Positions 25,778 to 35,385 of a DNA stretch of 64,000 bases are shown here, piece by piece; positions within the stretch are counted from its first letter, which is position 1; every line of letters starts with the position of its first letter. The stretch covers positions 1 to 64,000 of the forward strand of contig JAHEYN010000006.1 of assembly GCA_023251555.1 (NCBI GenBank), in the 5' to 3' direction. Origin of the DNA: Bacteroidota bacterium (GTDB lineage Bacteria; Bacteroidota; Bacteroidia; AKYH767-A; JAHEYN01). Made by a program: the position numbers and the translations under genes. The notes beneath the pieces were generated by a model that was given only the letters and a program-made list of their open reading frames with translations, made no database searches and was not told the DNA's origin.

Positions 25778-27319
25778 TCACAGCAACGCCAGCACTTTTT
25801 CGATGCTAACTCTTTCATCAATTATACCTGCAACTTTATTTACGGGGATTCTCTCCTGCTTCATGGTGTCCCTTTCCCGGATGGTTACTGTATCGTCTGC
25901 CAGTGTCTGGTGGTCAATGGTAATACAGTAAGGAGTTCCGATGGCATCCTGCCGGCGGTACCTTCGGCCTATGGTGTCTTTTTCTTCGTAATAACAATTG
26001 TGTGAAAGACGGAGGGATCGGTAAATTTCCATTCCTTTTTCCGGGAGCCTGTCCTTATTCAGGAGCGGCAGTATGGCAGCTTTTACAGGAGATAAGAAAG
26101 GAGGGATGTTAAGCACCACCCTGGCAGCATTATCTTCCATTTGTTCTTCCCTGTATGCTGCCGAGAGTATGGCAAGAAACATCCTGTCGAGCCCTATGGA
26201 GGTTTCAACCACGTAAGGCACATAGCTTTCATTCAGTTCGGGATCAAAGTACTGCAGCTTCTTCCCTGAAAACTTCTCGTGATTTTTCAGGTCAAAATCC
26301 GTGCGGGAGTGGATTCCTTCCAGTTCTTTAAAACCAAACGGGAAAGAAAACTCAATATCGCAGGCGGCACTGGCATAATGGGCAAGTTTTATATGGTCAT
26401 GAAATCGGTAGTTCGCTGCGGGAAATCCCAGTGTATGGTGCCACTTCATACGTTTTTCTTTCCAGTGGCTGTACCAGTCCATCTCGGTGCCGGGCTTCAC
26501 AAAAAACTGCATCTCCATCTGTTCGAATTCGCGCATGCGGAAGATAAACTGCCTGGCCACAATTTCATTTCGGAAAGCTTTCCCGGTTTGTGCGATACCA
26601 AACGGGATTTTCATTCTGCCCGTCTTTTGCACATTCAGGAAATTCACAAAAATACCCTGGGCTGTTTCCGGCCTCAGGTAAATGGTTTCCGCCTCCTCGC
26701 TTACTGATCCGACCCTTGTGGAGAACATCAGGTTAAACTGCCGCACGTCTGTCCAGTTTCTTGACCCTGAAACAGGGCACACGATCCCGCAGTCGAGTAT
26801 GATCTGCCTGACTTCCGCCAGGTTATTTTGTTCCATAGCTGCAGCAAATTGCGTGCTTATTTCATCTTTCTTTTTCTGATTTTCAAGTACCCGTGGATTG
26901 GTGGACCTGAACTGGGCTTCATTGAAAGCAGGACCGAAGCGTTCCCGGGCCTTTGCGACTTCCTTTTCTATTTTTTCCCCGATTTTTGAGAGATGATCTT
27001 CGATCAGCACATCGGCGCGGTATCTCTTTTTGGAATCTTTGTTGTCAATGAGAGGGTCATTAAAAGCATCTGTGTGGCCGGAAGCTTTCCATGTGAGAGG
27101 GTGCATGAATATGGCCGTATCAAGCCCCCTGATATTCTCGTTCGCCTGTACCATGGCCTTCCACCAGTAATTCCTGATGTTATTCTTGAGCTCCACTCCA
27201 TTTTGCCCGTAGTCATAGACTGCACTCAGGCCGTCATAGATCTCAGAGGAAGGGAAAATGAATCCATACTCCTTGCAGTGGGAAATTATTTTTTTTAAAA
27301 GATCGTCGTTGCCTGCCAT
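25778..27319 (-). CDS. glyS: Glycyl-tRNA synthetase, homodimeric (class II)
   Basis: The protein has 513 residues. It attaches glycine to tRNA(Gly). It is the single-chain alpha2 type found in Bacteroidota and eukaryotes, not the alpha/beta GlyQ/GlyS enzyme. The start at 27319 gives MAGNDDLLKKIISHCKEYGF, followed by IFPSSEIYDGLSAVYDYG. Class II motif 2 is in AFRNEIVARQFIFRMREFEQ and the motif 3 region is VVETSIGLDRMFLA. A C-terminal anticodon-binding domain covers about 400-513. Upstream in-frame codons up to 27388 give a poor extension and are rejected. A promoter -7 element ends only five bases before this ATG, so the mRNA may be leaderless. Confidence 0.96.
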   Translation of the reverse strand: MAGNDDLLKKIISHCKEYGFIFPSSEIYDGLSAVYDYGQNGVELKNNIRNYWWKAMVQANENIRGLDTAIFMHPLTWKASGHTDAFNDPLIDNKDSKKRYRADVLIEDHLSKIGEKIEKEVAKARERFGPAFNEAQFRSTNPRVLENQKKKDEISTQFAAAMEQNNLAEVRQIILDCGIVCPVSGSRNWTDVRQFNLMFSTRVGSVSEEAETIYLRPETAQGIFVNFLNVQKTGRMKIPFGIAQTGKAFRNEIVARQFIFRMREFEQMEMQFFVKPGTEMDWYSHWKEKRMKWHHTLGFPAANYRFHDHIKLAHYASAACDIEFSFPFGFKELEGIHSRTDFDLKNHEKFSGKKLQYFDPELNESYVPYVVETSIGLDRMFLAILSAAYREEQMEDNAARVVLNIPPFLSPVKAAILPLLNKDRLPEKGMEIYRSLRLSHNCYYEEKDTIGRRYRRQDAIGTPYCITIDHQTLADDTVTIRERDTMKQERIPVNKVAGIIDERVSIEKVLALL

Positions 27320-27323
27320 GCCG

Positions 27324-27332
27324 GCAAAAATA
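27324..27332 (-). promoter_or_regulatory. Promoter -7 element abutting the glyS start codon
   Basis: On the minus strand TATTTTTGC matches TAnnTTTGY exactly. Its TTTG ends five bases before the A of the ATG at 27319. Transcription would start at or within a few bases of the start codon. No TTTG is seen at -33. Confidence 0.45.
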
Positions 27333-27434
27333 TGAAAATTAGACGGGATAAGGTGGCGGTATAATAGAAAGAATGCGTTATTCCGCACCTTGCTTGTCGT
27401 GGGATGCGGATATGTTAAAAGTGATTTAATCCGC

Positions 27435-27488
27435 CTTCGCGTTCCGCTACGGCGGACAAGAGGGTTCCGGTCTTAATATCAATTTATT
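27435..27488 (+). repeat. Interspersed repeat, copy A
   Basis: Shares CTTCGCGTTCCGCTACGGCG and GACAAGAGGGT.CCGG with copies at 45197 and 60619, and the tail TTAATATCAATTTATT with the latter. It lacks the GGCTTGCCCCGG hairpin present in copy C. The core CCGC-TACG-GCGG (27444-27455) can fold as a hairpin with a TACG tetraloop. It sits 15 bases upstream of the gene at 27504, in the divergent gap with glyS. Confidence 0.75.
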
Positions 27489-27503
27489 ATTTTCGCAGGG
27501 AAT

Positions 27504-28079
27504 ATGATCGCCATCGGTAACACCCTTGTAAGCGAAGATCTCCTTAAAGAGAAGTTCGTCTGCGACCTGCAGCGTTGCAAGGGGGCATGCTGTGTGGCCG
27601 GAGATTCAGGAGCACCGCTGGAAGATGAGGAGTTGCCGGTACTCCGGGATATTTACGAAAAGGTGAAGCCATACATGTCGGAGAGGGGAACCAGGGCGGT
27701 TGAGGACAAAGGTTTGTATGTGAAGGATTTTGAAAATGAAAATACCACTCCTCTGGTTGCGGAAAGGGAATGTGCTTTTGTATTCTATGAGAACGGCGTA
27801 GCGGGTTGTGCTTTTGAAAAGGCGTACCTGGAAGGGAAGACTGATTTTATAAAACCGCTCTCCTGCCATCTTTACCCGGTGAGGATTACAAAATACAAAC
27901 ACTACGATGCAGTAAACTACCACCGGTGGGATATATGCGGTGCAGCCTGTGAGCTTGGAAAACAGCGGGGAATTCCCGTATATCGTTTTGCAAAAGATGC
28001 CCTCATCAGGAAGTACGGAACAGAATGGTTTGAACAGCTATGCGAGGCTGAAAAGCTTTTAGGGGAAAGGGATTCCTGA
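27504..28079 (+). CDS. DUF3109 family cysteine-rich protein
   Basis: The protein has 191 residues, cytosolic, with no signal peptide. The N-terminal cluster CDLQRCKGACC places cysteines at 20, 25, 29 and 30, and further cysteines lie at 90, 102, 121, 145 and 149. The pattern resembles the YkgJ-type Fe-S/zinc cluster fold. It matches DUF3109, a family widely present in Bacteroidota with no proven function; metal or Fe-S binding is inferred from the cysteines. The conserved SCHLYPVR(I) and YHRWDICGAACE segments are present. A single interspersed repeat copy precedes it. No operon partner on the same strand within 250 bases. Confidence 0.9.
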   Translation: MIAIGNTLVSEDLLKEKFVCDLQRCKGACCVAGDSGAPLEDEELPVLRDIYEKVKPYMSERGTRAVEDKGLYVKDFENENTTPLVAERECAFVFYENGVAGCAFEKAYLEGKTDFIKPLSCHLYPVRITKYKHYDAVNYHRWDICGAACELGKQRGIPVYRFAKDALIRKYGTEWFEQLCEAEKLLGERDS

Positions 28080-28329
28080 TATGTGCCCGCATAGGCTTGC
28101 GGGTGGGAATGGCTTTCCATATTTCCAAAATTTTTTTTAAACAAGACGTGTTGAAAACTTTGAATAAAAACCGGGGGGCATGTATTGCTTTGTAATTTTT
28201 TTCTCAGAAAATTTGTAACCAGATTTCGCAACGTATCCACTAAACATTATAAAACATAAAAGGCCTTTTATCAAAAAATAAGAGGCAGGTGATTCTTGTC
28301 CCGCTTATAACCCCTAAACATATAAAATC
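28080..28329. other. Upstream region of nrdB with a perfect 16-bp palindrome
   Basis: This 250-base gap contains ATAAAAGGCCTTTTAT at 28256-28271, a perfect palindrome about 60 bases before the nrdB start. I see no NrdR-box pair, no cobalamin riboswitch core and no exact TAnnTTTG promoter. The palindrome is the only candidate control site. Confidence 0.45.
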
Positions 28330-29289
28330 ATGGAAATTTTACTTAAAGAAAACAAGGAGAGGTTCGTACTTTTCCCCATAAAACATCCACGGGTGTGGGA
28401 GATGTATAAGAAGGCGGAGGCCAGCTTCTGGACAGCGGAAGAAATAGACTTGTCGCACGACATAAAGGACTGGGAGAGGCTGAACGACGGGGAGCGGCAT
28501 TTCATCACCCATGTGCTGGCGTTCTTTGCAGCCAGCGATGGTATTGTGAATGAGAACCTGGCGGTTAATTTCATGAAAGATGTGCAGCTCCCGGAGGCAC
28601 GCTGTTTCTACGGTTTCCAGATTATGATCGAGAATATCCACTCCGAAACCTATTCTCTCCTGATAGACACATACATCAAGGAGCCCCAGGAGAAGGCGAG
28701 GCTGTTTAACGCCGTTGAAACCGTGCCATGTGTGAAAAAGAAGGCGGAATGGGCTTTGCGCTGGATAGCCAACGGCAGCTTCGCTGAGCGTCTTATTGCC
28801 TTTGCTGCAGTGGAAGGCATCTTCTTTTCCGGCAGCTTCTGTTCTATTTTCTGGATGAAGAAAAGGGGACTGCTTCCCGGGCTCACATTCTCCAACGAGC
28901 TGATTTCCCGCGACGAGGGCCTGCATTGTGACTTTGCATGCCTCCTTTACAGTATGCTTGAAAGCAAACTTACCCGTGAACAGGTACAGGGTCTCATTGC
29001 TGACGCAGTAAGTATAGAGCAGGAGTTTGTTACTGATGCGCTTCCCGTTGATCTTATCGGGATGAATGCACGCATGATGTCGCAGTATATAGAGTTTGTT
29101 GCAGACCGCCTTCTTGTGGCCCTCGGGTATCCCAAGCTGTACAATGCCACCAATCCTTTTGATTTCATGGAACTGATATCCCTCCAGGGCAAAACCAATT
29201 TCTTCGAGAAACGTGTGGCGGAATACCAGAAAGCCGGTGTGATGAGCAGGCAGGAAGACAATGTATTCAAACTCGACGAGGATTTCTGA
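28330..29289 (+). CDS. nrdB: Ribonucleoside-diphosphate reductase small subunit (class I, R2)
   Basis: The protein has 319 residues, the short R2 form typical of Bacteroidota. It houses the dimetal centre and radical that start reduction of ribonucleotides in the NrdA subunit. Metal ligands are Asp70 (FFAASDG), Glu101 and His104 ([10 protein letters not shown]), with further Glu/His in AVEGIFFSG and [10 protein letters not shown]. The radical tyrosine is present (Tyr108), so this looks like a tyrosyl-radical R2 rather than a class Ic (Phe/Leu) form. nrdA follows after 38 bases, forming the order nrdB-nrdA. Confidence 0.97.
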   Translation: MEILLKENKERFVLFPIKHPRVWEMYKKAEASFWTAEEIDLSHDIKDWERLNDGERHFITHVLAFFAASDGIVNENLAVNFMKDVQLPEARCFYGFQIMIENIHSETYSLLIDTYIKEPQEKARLFNAVETVPCVKKKAEWALRWIANGSFAERLIAFAAVEGIFFSGSFCSIFWMKKRGLLPGLTFSNELISRDEGLHCDFACLLYSMLESKLTREQVQGLIADAVSIEQEFVTDALPVDLIGMNARMMSQYIEFVADRLLVALGYPKLYNATNPFDFMELISLQGKTNFFEKRVAEYQKAGVMSRQEDNVFKLDEDF

Positions 29290-29327
29290 AAAACACACTA
29301 TCTCCTGATTATAAAAACCCCTATCCC

Positions 29328-31727
29328 ATGTACGTATATAAGAGAGACGGAAGAAAAGAATCCGTTAAGTTTGATAAGATAACCGCCAGAATACAGAAGC
29401 TTTGCTATAGTCTTAACCCGGAGCACGTTGACCCTGTCCCTGTTGCCCAGAAGGTGATTGAAGGGGTATATGATGGCGTTACCACTACGGAACTCGACAA
29501 CCTTGCGGCGGAGATAGCGGCTTCGCTTACCACCCGCCACCCTGACTATGCGCTCCTTGCGTCCCGCATAGCGATCTCCAATCTTCATAAAAATACCAAG
29601 AAGTCCTTTTCGGAAACCATGAAGGACCTTTATGAATATGTAGATACAAAAAACGGGAAAAGTGCTTCCCTCCTGGCAGAGGACGTTTACGAAGTGATCC
29701 GTTCCAATGCCGACATACTCGACTCCACTATCATTTACGACCGTGATTTCGGGTATGACTATTTCGGGTTTAAAACTCTTGAGAAATCTTACCTCCTTAA
29801 AATCAACGGCAAAGTGGTGGAACGCCCCCAGCACATGCTGATGCGGGTGGCTGTGGGTGTGCATAAGAAAGATATCAACTCGGTTATTGAGACTTATAAC
29901 CTCATGTCAGAACGCTGGTTTACCCATGCAACGCCAACTCTTTTCAATGCAGGGACGCCAAAGCCCCAGCTTTCCTCCTGTTTCCTTCTTACCATGAAAG
30001 GCGACAGCATTGACGGCATCTATGACACGCTCAAGCAGTGTGCAAAGATCTCACAGTCGGCCGGGGGGATTGGGCTGAGCATCCATAATATCAGGGCAAC
30101 GGGGTCATACATCAGGGGAACAAACGGGACCTCCAACGGGATAGTTCCTATGCTCCGGGTATTCAATGATACTGCCCGGTATGTGGACCAGGGAGGGGGA
30201 AAGAGGAAAGGCTCATTTGCTGTTTACATGGAGCCCTGGCATGCAGATATATTCGAATTCCTGGAGTTGAGGAAGAATCATGGCAAGGAGGAACTCCGTG
30301 CGCGTGACCTGTTTTATGCATTATGGATACCGGACATCTTTATGAAACGGGTGGAAGAGAACGGGTCATGGTCTTTGTTTTGTCCGAACGAGGCTCCGGG
30401 CCTTGCCGACTGCTACGGGGAAGAGTTTGAAAATCTTTACCAGAGATATGAACTGGAAGGGAAAGCAAGGAAAACGGTAAAAGCGCAGGAACTCTGGTTT
30501 GCCCTGCTGGAGTCGCAGATTGAAACGGGAACTCCATACATGCTGTATAAGGATGCATGCAACAGGAAATCCAACCAGCAGAATGTGGGGACAATCAAGA
30601 GTTCCAACCTCTGCACCGAGATACTTGAATACACCTCTCCGGAAGAGGTTGCCGTATGTAACCTTGCTTCCCTTGCACTTCCCCGCTTTGTCACAGACGG
30701 GAAATTTGATCATCAGAAGCTGTTTGATGTAACTTATTCCGTTACCAGAAACCTGAACAGGATCATAGATGTAAACTATTATCCCGTGGAAGAGGCACGC
30801 AGATCTAATCTGCGCCACAGGCCTATTGGTATTGGGGTACAGGGCCTGGCAGACACTTTTATACTGCTCCGTCATCCTTTTGAATCGGAAGAGGCAAAAG
30901 CGCTGAACCGGGAAATTTTTGAAACGATTTATTATGCGGCCATGACTGCATCAAAGGATCTTGCAAAGAAATACGGTGCTTACGAGACATTTGAAGGTTC
31001 GCCGGTTTCCAAAGGAATCTTCCAGTATGATATGTGGAATGTAACGCCGTCCCCGAGATGGGAATGGGATGTGCTTAAGGAAGAAGTAAAGAAGTACGGG
31101 GTGCGGAACTCTCTTCTCCTTGCTCCCATGCCGACTGCATCCACTTCGCAGATACTTGGCAACAATGAATGTTTTGAACCCTATACTTCGAACATTTATA
31201 CCCGGAGGGTCCTTTCCGGGGAGTTTGTCGTGGTAAACAAACACCTGCTGAAAGACCTGGTTAAGCTGGGCATCTGGAGCAGCGTGTTGAAAAACAAGAT
31301 CATTGCATCAAACGGATCCGTTCAGGACATTGCGGAGATACCGCAGGATCTCAAAGATATTTATAAAACAGTCTGGGAGATAAAGCAGCGCAGCCTGATT
31401 GACATGGCTGCCGACAGGGGTGCATACATCTGCCAGTCGCAGTCACTTAACCTTTTTATCCAGGATGCCAACTTTGCCAAGCTCACTTCCATGCATTTTT
31501 ATGCATGGAAGAAGGGGTTAAAAACAGGAATGTATTACCTGAGAACCAAGGCTGCCGCTGATGCCATTAAGTTTACCGTGGAGAAGGAGGCCGAAAAACA
31601 GGTGCATGCGGAAGTGCTGCAGGGCGTAACATCCATGGAGCAGGCCCCTGTTACCCAGGAGGATCGCATGGCTGAAATCGCCTGTTCCCTTGACAACCCC
31701 GATGCCTGCGAGGCATGCAGCGGGTGA
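29328..31727 (+). CDS. nrdA: Ribonucleoside-diphosphate reductase large subunit (class I, R1)
   Basis: The protein has 799 residues. The N-terminal ATP-cone (residues 1-90, starting [18 protein letters not shown]) allows dATP feedback. The ten-stranded barrel contains LSSCFLLTM with the first redox cysteine, NLCTEI with the catalytic cysteine, and the matching cysteine in AVCNLAS. Near the end are [15 protein letters not shown] and the [12 protein letters not shown] segment. The C-terminal CEAC pair (DACEACSG) re-reduces the active site through thioredoxin or glutaredoxin. It works with NrdB to make dNDPs. It is the distal gene of nrdBA, and no terminator hairpin is evident before the convergent outer-membrane gene at 31791. 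Confidence 0.97.
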   Translation: MYVYKRDGRKESVKFDKITARIQKLCYSLNPEHVDPVPVAQKVIEGVYDGVTTTELDNLAAEIAASLTTRHPDYALLASRIAISNLHKNTKKSFSETMKDLYEYVDTKNGKSASLLAEDVYEVIRSNADILDSTIIYDRDFGYDYFGFKTLEKSYLLKINGKVVERPQHMLMRVAVGVHKKDINSVIETYNLMSERWFTHATPTLFNAGTPKPQLSSCFLLTMKGDSIDGIYDTLKQCAKISQSAGGIGLSIHNIRATGSYIRGTNGTSNGIVPMLRVFNDTARYVDQGGGKRKGSFAVYMEPWHADIFEFLELRKNHGKEELRARDLFYALWIPDIFMKRVEENGSWSLFCPNEAPGLADCYGEEFENLYQRYELEGKARKTVKAQELWFALLESQIETGTPYMLYKDACNRKSNQQNVGTIKSSNLCTEILEYTSPEEVAVCNLASLALPRFVTDGKFDHQKLFDVTYSVTRNLNRIIDVNYYPVEEARRSNLRHRPIGIGVQGLADTFILLRHPFESEEAKALNREIFETIYYAAMTASKDLAKKYGAYETFEGSPVSKGIFQYDMWNVTPSPRWEWDVLKEEVKKYGVRNSLLLAPMPTASTSQILGNNECFEPYTSNIYTRRVLSGEFVVVNKHLLKDLVKLGIWSSVLKNKIIASNGSVQDIAEIPQDLKDIYKTVWEIKQRSLIDMAADRGAYICQSQSLNLFIQDANFAKLTSMHFYAWKKGLKTGMYYLRTKAAADAIKFTVEKEAEKQVHAEVLQGVTSMEQAPVTQEDRMAEIACSLDNPDACEACSG

Positions 31728-31790
31728 GGTTTTCCATGAAACTTTAAGGTAAGTGTCTGCCGTCGGGCGATATTATCCCGCTCTGATTCT

Positions 31791-34262
31791 TCAGAAATCT
31801 TCATTACGCATCTCGCTGTTATCTTCTTTTCTGCGTTCCTGCCTGCGCTGGTTATCTTTTCTCCCGAACAGACATGTAAGCGAGAGCGTTAATACGCGGC
31901 TTTCGCGTTTCCGTTCCATGTATTGGACATATCCGGGTCCGCTGCTCCGGAGTGCAAATCTCCTTGTATTGAAGAGATCGGAAAGATTGGCGCTGAGAAT
32001 CCATTTGCCTTTCAGCAATTCTTTCCTGGCACCGACATCCACTGAATACATCGGGAGGATGGTCCCCTGCGGGAATGCAACGGGGGCGGAGTAGTAAGCG
32101 GAAAGAGAGAGCTGTATGTTTTTCCAGGTGGTAACGTCAGCGTTCATCTTGGCGCTCCACCCGAGCGAGGTGCTGGCGAGCCCGGTTAAGACATTATTAG
32201 CGTCAATGCTGGTCCTGTAAAGGTTGAAGCTTGGTGTAAGTGTCCACCCGGTCATGGGTTTGAGCCTGCACATGAGGTCTGTCCCGTATGATGACTCGCT
32301 GCTGAAGTTTACAAAAGAGACAGTAGCTACCCCGTTGCTGTCCACGGTGCGGTACCGCTGTATCATGTTCAGTGTTTGTTTATAGTAAACAGAGGCATTA
32401 AGGGTAAGTTGTTTCCTGTATTTAACATACCCCATCTCAAAAGAATTAATATACTCAGGCCTGAGGTATGGATTTCCCACGCGTATGTTCAGGGGGTCAT
32501 TGTAATTCGGGAAAGGGTTAAGGGATTGCATATCAGGCCGGTTCACCCTGCGGCTGTAGCTCAGCTGCAGCTCCTGTTCTTTGCCAAGCTTTTCCGAGAG
32601 ATGCACACTTGGGAAAGCGCTGAAATAATTATTATCATGTTCAAGGGCGCTATTGACCAGTTCAGAATGCGTGTACACCTTTTCCATCCTCAGCCCGAGC
32701 TGGATGCCCGTTTGCTTCCATGAAGAAGAATAGGTGCCGTAGGCTGCGTGGATCTGTTCCCTGTAGATGAAATGATTGCTGATGCCGGTGTCATTTATCC
32801 ACCCGGGGGAGGCTGTATCTGCATACTGCCACAGGTAATTGTTATCAATCTGCCGGAAGGTGCTTTTGGCTCCTGTTTCGAACTTTGACTTCCCTTCATG
32901 TAAAGGATGGGAATAGTCACATTGAGCTGAAACAAACCTGTTATGCCTGTTATTGATGCTTTGCTGCAGCAGGGGAGGGGTGTTGGCAGGGATTTCATCA
33001 AGGGTATAATCCTGCTGTGTATAATTTTTCTGTTCATCCGTTGAAGCATCAGAAAGATATGCGTTCGCAGTCAGTTCTCTTTGGGGCTGTGAAAAGGTTT
33101 TCCTGTAATCAACGGTTACGTCAGTGTTTCTTCCTGTTTCCTTTTGCCTGCTGTTCCGGAAATAAAGCCTGTCAAGAATTTTCATGCTATCGAGGTTATT
33201 GTACCTGATTTCTTCATCTTCTTCTTCGGTGCGGGGGCTGTACACTCCACCGAGGCTTAGGGTATTCTTATCATTGAGATAGAAATCTGCTCCGCTTTTC
33301 AGGAGATTCGTCCGGCGCCTGGTGAGTGAATGTGTATACTGGTTGAGAGAGAAGATGCTGTCGGCAAAATTATTTTCGCGCAGGTTTTCCCCGTTCATTT
33401 TCCTGTTGTCGGAGCGGTAGCTGTAATTGGCGTACACATTGAATATTTTATTCCTGTAATTCATGTTAAAGGCGGGGTTGTACTTATCTCCCGTTCCGGC
33501 GGAGGCGCTGGCAAGGCCGTTGAATCCTCCCGTCTGGTTTTTTTTGAGCACGATATTGATAATTCCGCTCATGCCTTCCGGGTCATACTTAACGGAGGGA
33601 TTTGTAATCACTTCAACATGCTCTATGGAGCTGGCGGGGATCTGCCTGAGGATAGCGGCGCGGCTGTCGCCGGTGAGGCCGGACGGTTTCCCGTCAATAA
33701 GGATGGTTACATTCTGGCTGCCCCTTAGGCTTACGTTCCCGTCCACATCCACGGCTACCGAAGGGATTCCCTGCAGCACATCGGTAGCTGCCCCCCCCTG
33801 GCCAATGGGATTTTTCTCCACATTGTATATTTTTTTATCTATACCGATCTGCACGAAGTCTTTTTCACCTGTTACCGTTACAGCGTTAAGCAGTTTGCTT
33901 TTCGGGGAAATTTTAAGCACCGGCAGTTCAAGAGGGGAAGCGGAAGGCAGAAGCAGTATGCTGTCTTTTATAAGGTCTTCGTACCCGATAAATGAGATCT
34001 TCAATTTATAATTCCCATACCGGAGCTGGCTGATGGTAAAAGTCCCGTCTTCGGCCGACAGCGCCCCGCTTGCGATGGAATCTTTCCTGAAAAGGGTGAC
34101 AGTTGCAAACTGGACCGGCTGACCTGAGGCTGCATCAGTAACTTTTCCTTTTATGATTCCGGCAGGGCGGGTATCGGTGCCCTGCCTGTTTTCCTGCGCA
34201 TACAGGCCTGTTGCAGCGCAGAGCAGGAGGATAAAAGCAACAAACGGGAATAATTTTTTCAT
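31791..34262 (-). CDS. TonB-dependent-receptor-like outer-membrane beta-barrel protein with CarboxypepD_reg-like domain
   Basis: The protein has 823 residues. The signal peptide MKKLFPFVAFILLLCAATGL is followed by a carboxypeptidase-regulatory-like beta-sandwich (about 35-125: IIKGKVTDAASGQPVQFATV). Next is a plug-like segment (about 135-235: VLQGIPSVAVDVDGNVSLRG, TILIDGKPSGL, EVITNPSVKYDPEG). A long barrel follows with R.NRPDMQSLNPFPNY.DPL. The NPSVKYDPEGMSGIINI and RPDM signatures are those of the outer-membrane beta-barrel family related to TonB receptors but lacking a SusC linker. There is no TonB box that I can see. No SusD partner is adjacent. Substrate unknown. Confidence 0.88.
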   Translation of the reverse strand: MKKLFPFVAFILLLCAATGLYAQENRQGTDTRPAGIIKGKVTDAASGQPVQFATVTLFRKDSIASGALSAEDGTFTISQLRYGNYKLKISFIGYEDLIKDSILLLPSASPLELPVLKISPKSKLLNAVTVTGEKDFVQIGIDKKIYNVEKNPIGQGGAATDVLQGIPSVAVDVDGNVSLRGSQNVTILIDGKPSGLTGDSRAAILRQIPASSIEHVEVITNPSVKYDPEGMSGIINIVLKKNQTGGFNGLASASAGTGDKYNPAFNMNYRNKIFNVYANYSYRSDNRKMNGENLRENNFADSIFSLNQYTHSLTRRRTNLLKSGADFYLNDKNTLSLGGVYSPRTEEEDEEIRYNNLDSMKILDRLYFRNSRQKETGRNTDVTVDYRKTFSQPQRELTANAYLSDASTDEQKNYTQQDYTLDEIPANTPPLLQQSINNRHNRFVSAQCDYSHPLHEGKSKFETGAKSTFRQIDNNYLWQYADTASPGWINDTGISNHFIYREQIHAAYGTYSSSWKQTGIQLGLRMEKVYTHSELVNSALEHDNNYFSAFPSVHLSEKLGKEQELQLSYSRRVNRPDMQSLNPFPNYNDPLNIRVGNPYLRPEYINSFEMGYVKYRKQLTLNASVYYKQTLNMIQRYRTVDSNGVATVSFVNFSSESSYGTDLMCRLKPMTGWTLTPSFNLYRTSIDANNVLTGLASTSLGWSAKMNADVTTWKNIQLSLSAYYSAPVAFPQGTILPMYSVDVGARKELLKGKWILSANLSDLFNTRRFALRSSGPGYVQYMERKRESRVLTLSLTCLFGRKDNQRRQERRKEDNSEMRNEDF

Positions 34263-34396
34263 GAGCAGCGAAGATAAAAAATCACATGTAAAGGAACGTT
34301 AAGGGACAGGAATGATTGTGCCGGGAATGGGAATAAAGCAGTTCAGCATATCCGGTGTTGTGAGCCGGTACACTGTGATAACAAGAAATATTGGGC

Positions 34397-34428
34397 TTTT
34401 GAAATTTGTCCTACACCACTTACCTTTG
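34397..34428 (+). promoter_or_regulatory. Promoter of the LD-carboxypeptidase gene
   Basis: TTTTG (34397-34401), a 19-base spacer and TACCTTTG (34421-34428) fit the Bacteroidota TTTG-N19-TAnnTTTG consensus exactly. The ATG at 34450 lies 22 bases after the -7 element. Confidence 0.75.
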
Positions 34429-34449
34429 ATTTTGTTTCTTAAAACTTTT

Positions 34450-35343
34450 ATGATTACACCTCCTGCGCTTCGCCGGGGAGATCGAATAGGAATCGTTGCT
34501 CCGGCGAGAAAAATAAGTGAAGAAGAACTTCGCCCTTCGCTGGAAATTATCAGGGACTGGGGGCTGGAGCCCGTTACAGGGAAGCATGTTTACGGCTCAT
34601 GCAACCAGTTTTCAGGTACCGATGAAGAACGTGCACGGGATTTACAGTCCATGCTTGACGATGATTCGGTAAAGGCGGTGCTTTGTGCCCGTGGCGGGTA
34701 TGGGATGCTGCGCATCATAGACAGGCTTGACTTTTCATGTTTTTATAAAAATCCAAAGTGGCTGGCAGGGTACAGCGATGTAACCGTTCTGCATTCTCAT
34801 GTTCATCATAATTTCGGTATTGAAACGATTCACTCCACCATGCCTGTTAACTTTATGAAGAGCCCTGCCACCGTTGAAACATTGAGGAAGGCGCTTTTCG
34901 GCGAGAAGCTTTCTTATTCCTTTTCTTCGCATCCCATGAGCCGTGAAGGAGAAGCCCGGGGTATATTTACAGGGGGAAACCTTTCTTTGCTGTATGCTCT
35001 CAGCGGGAGCCGGTCTGATATCAGTACAGAAGGGAAGGTTTTATTTATTGAAGACATAGACGAATACCTTTACCATCTTGACCGCATGATGCTGAACATG
35101 AAGCGTTCGGGAAAACTTTCGAAACTTGCCGGCCTGGTAGTGGGCGGTATGACGGATATGAAAGATAACACTATCCCATACGGCAGAACGGCGGAGGCAA
35201 TTATAATGGATGCCGTTCGCGAATATTCATACCCTGTTGGTTTAGGATTCCCTGCCGGGCATATTGACAATAATTTTGCTTTGGTGATGGGAGGGGAAGT
35301 ATCTCTTTCGGTTGGCAGCCGGCCTCAGCTGCGTTTTTTATAA
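34450..35343 (+). CDS. LD-carboxypeptidase, S66 family (murein tetrapeptide carboxypeptidase / MccF-like)
   Basis: The protein has 297 residues. The ATG at 34450 gives MITPPALRRGDRIGIVAPAR, the normal family start; an upstream in-frame ATG at 34312 lies before the promoter and is rejected. The S66 triad is visible: Ser109 in LAGYSDVT, Glu in FIEDIDEYLYHLDRM (about 200), and His in GFPAGHIDNNFAL (about 272). These enzymes remove the terminal D-Ala from cytoplasmic murein tetrapeptides during recycling; MccF relatives cleave microcin C. No signal peptide, so cytoplasmic. The yraN gene follows 43 bases downstream. Confidence 0.94.
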   Translation: MITPPALRRGDRIGIVAPARKISEEELRPSLEIIRDWGLEPVTGKHVYGSCNQFSGTDEERARDLQSMLDDDSVKAVLCARGGYGMLRIIDRLDFSCFYKNPKWLAGYSDVTVLHSHVHHNFGIETIHSTMPVNFMKSPATVETLRKALFGEKLSYSFSSHPMSREGEARGIFTGGNLSLLYALSGSRSDISTEGKVLFIEDIDEYLYHLDRMMLNMKRSGKLSKLAGLVVGGMTDMKDNTIPYGRTAEAIIMDAVREYSYPVGLGFPAGHIDNNFALVMGGEVSLSVGSRPQLRFL

Positions 35344-35385
35344 CGGATTTTTTCTTTTTTAACCACAATCTTAAAATTTCATTTT

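Noticed and set aside
28080-28329. Cobalamin riboswitch or NrdR boxes in front of nrdB
   Set aside because: Neither a B12-box core nor two NrdR boxes could be found by eye.
28339-29298. Long minus-strand open frame (319 codons) fully opposite nrdB
   Set aside because: It mirrors the conserved nrdB codons, has no family features and no promoter; nrdB is certain. It is a shadow frame.
31791-34262. SusC-type polysaccharide utilisation locus
   Set aside because: No SusD gene and no glycoside hydrolases adjacent; the barrel belongs to the non-SusC outer-membrane family.
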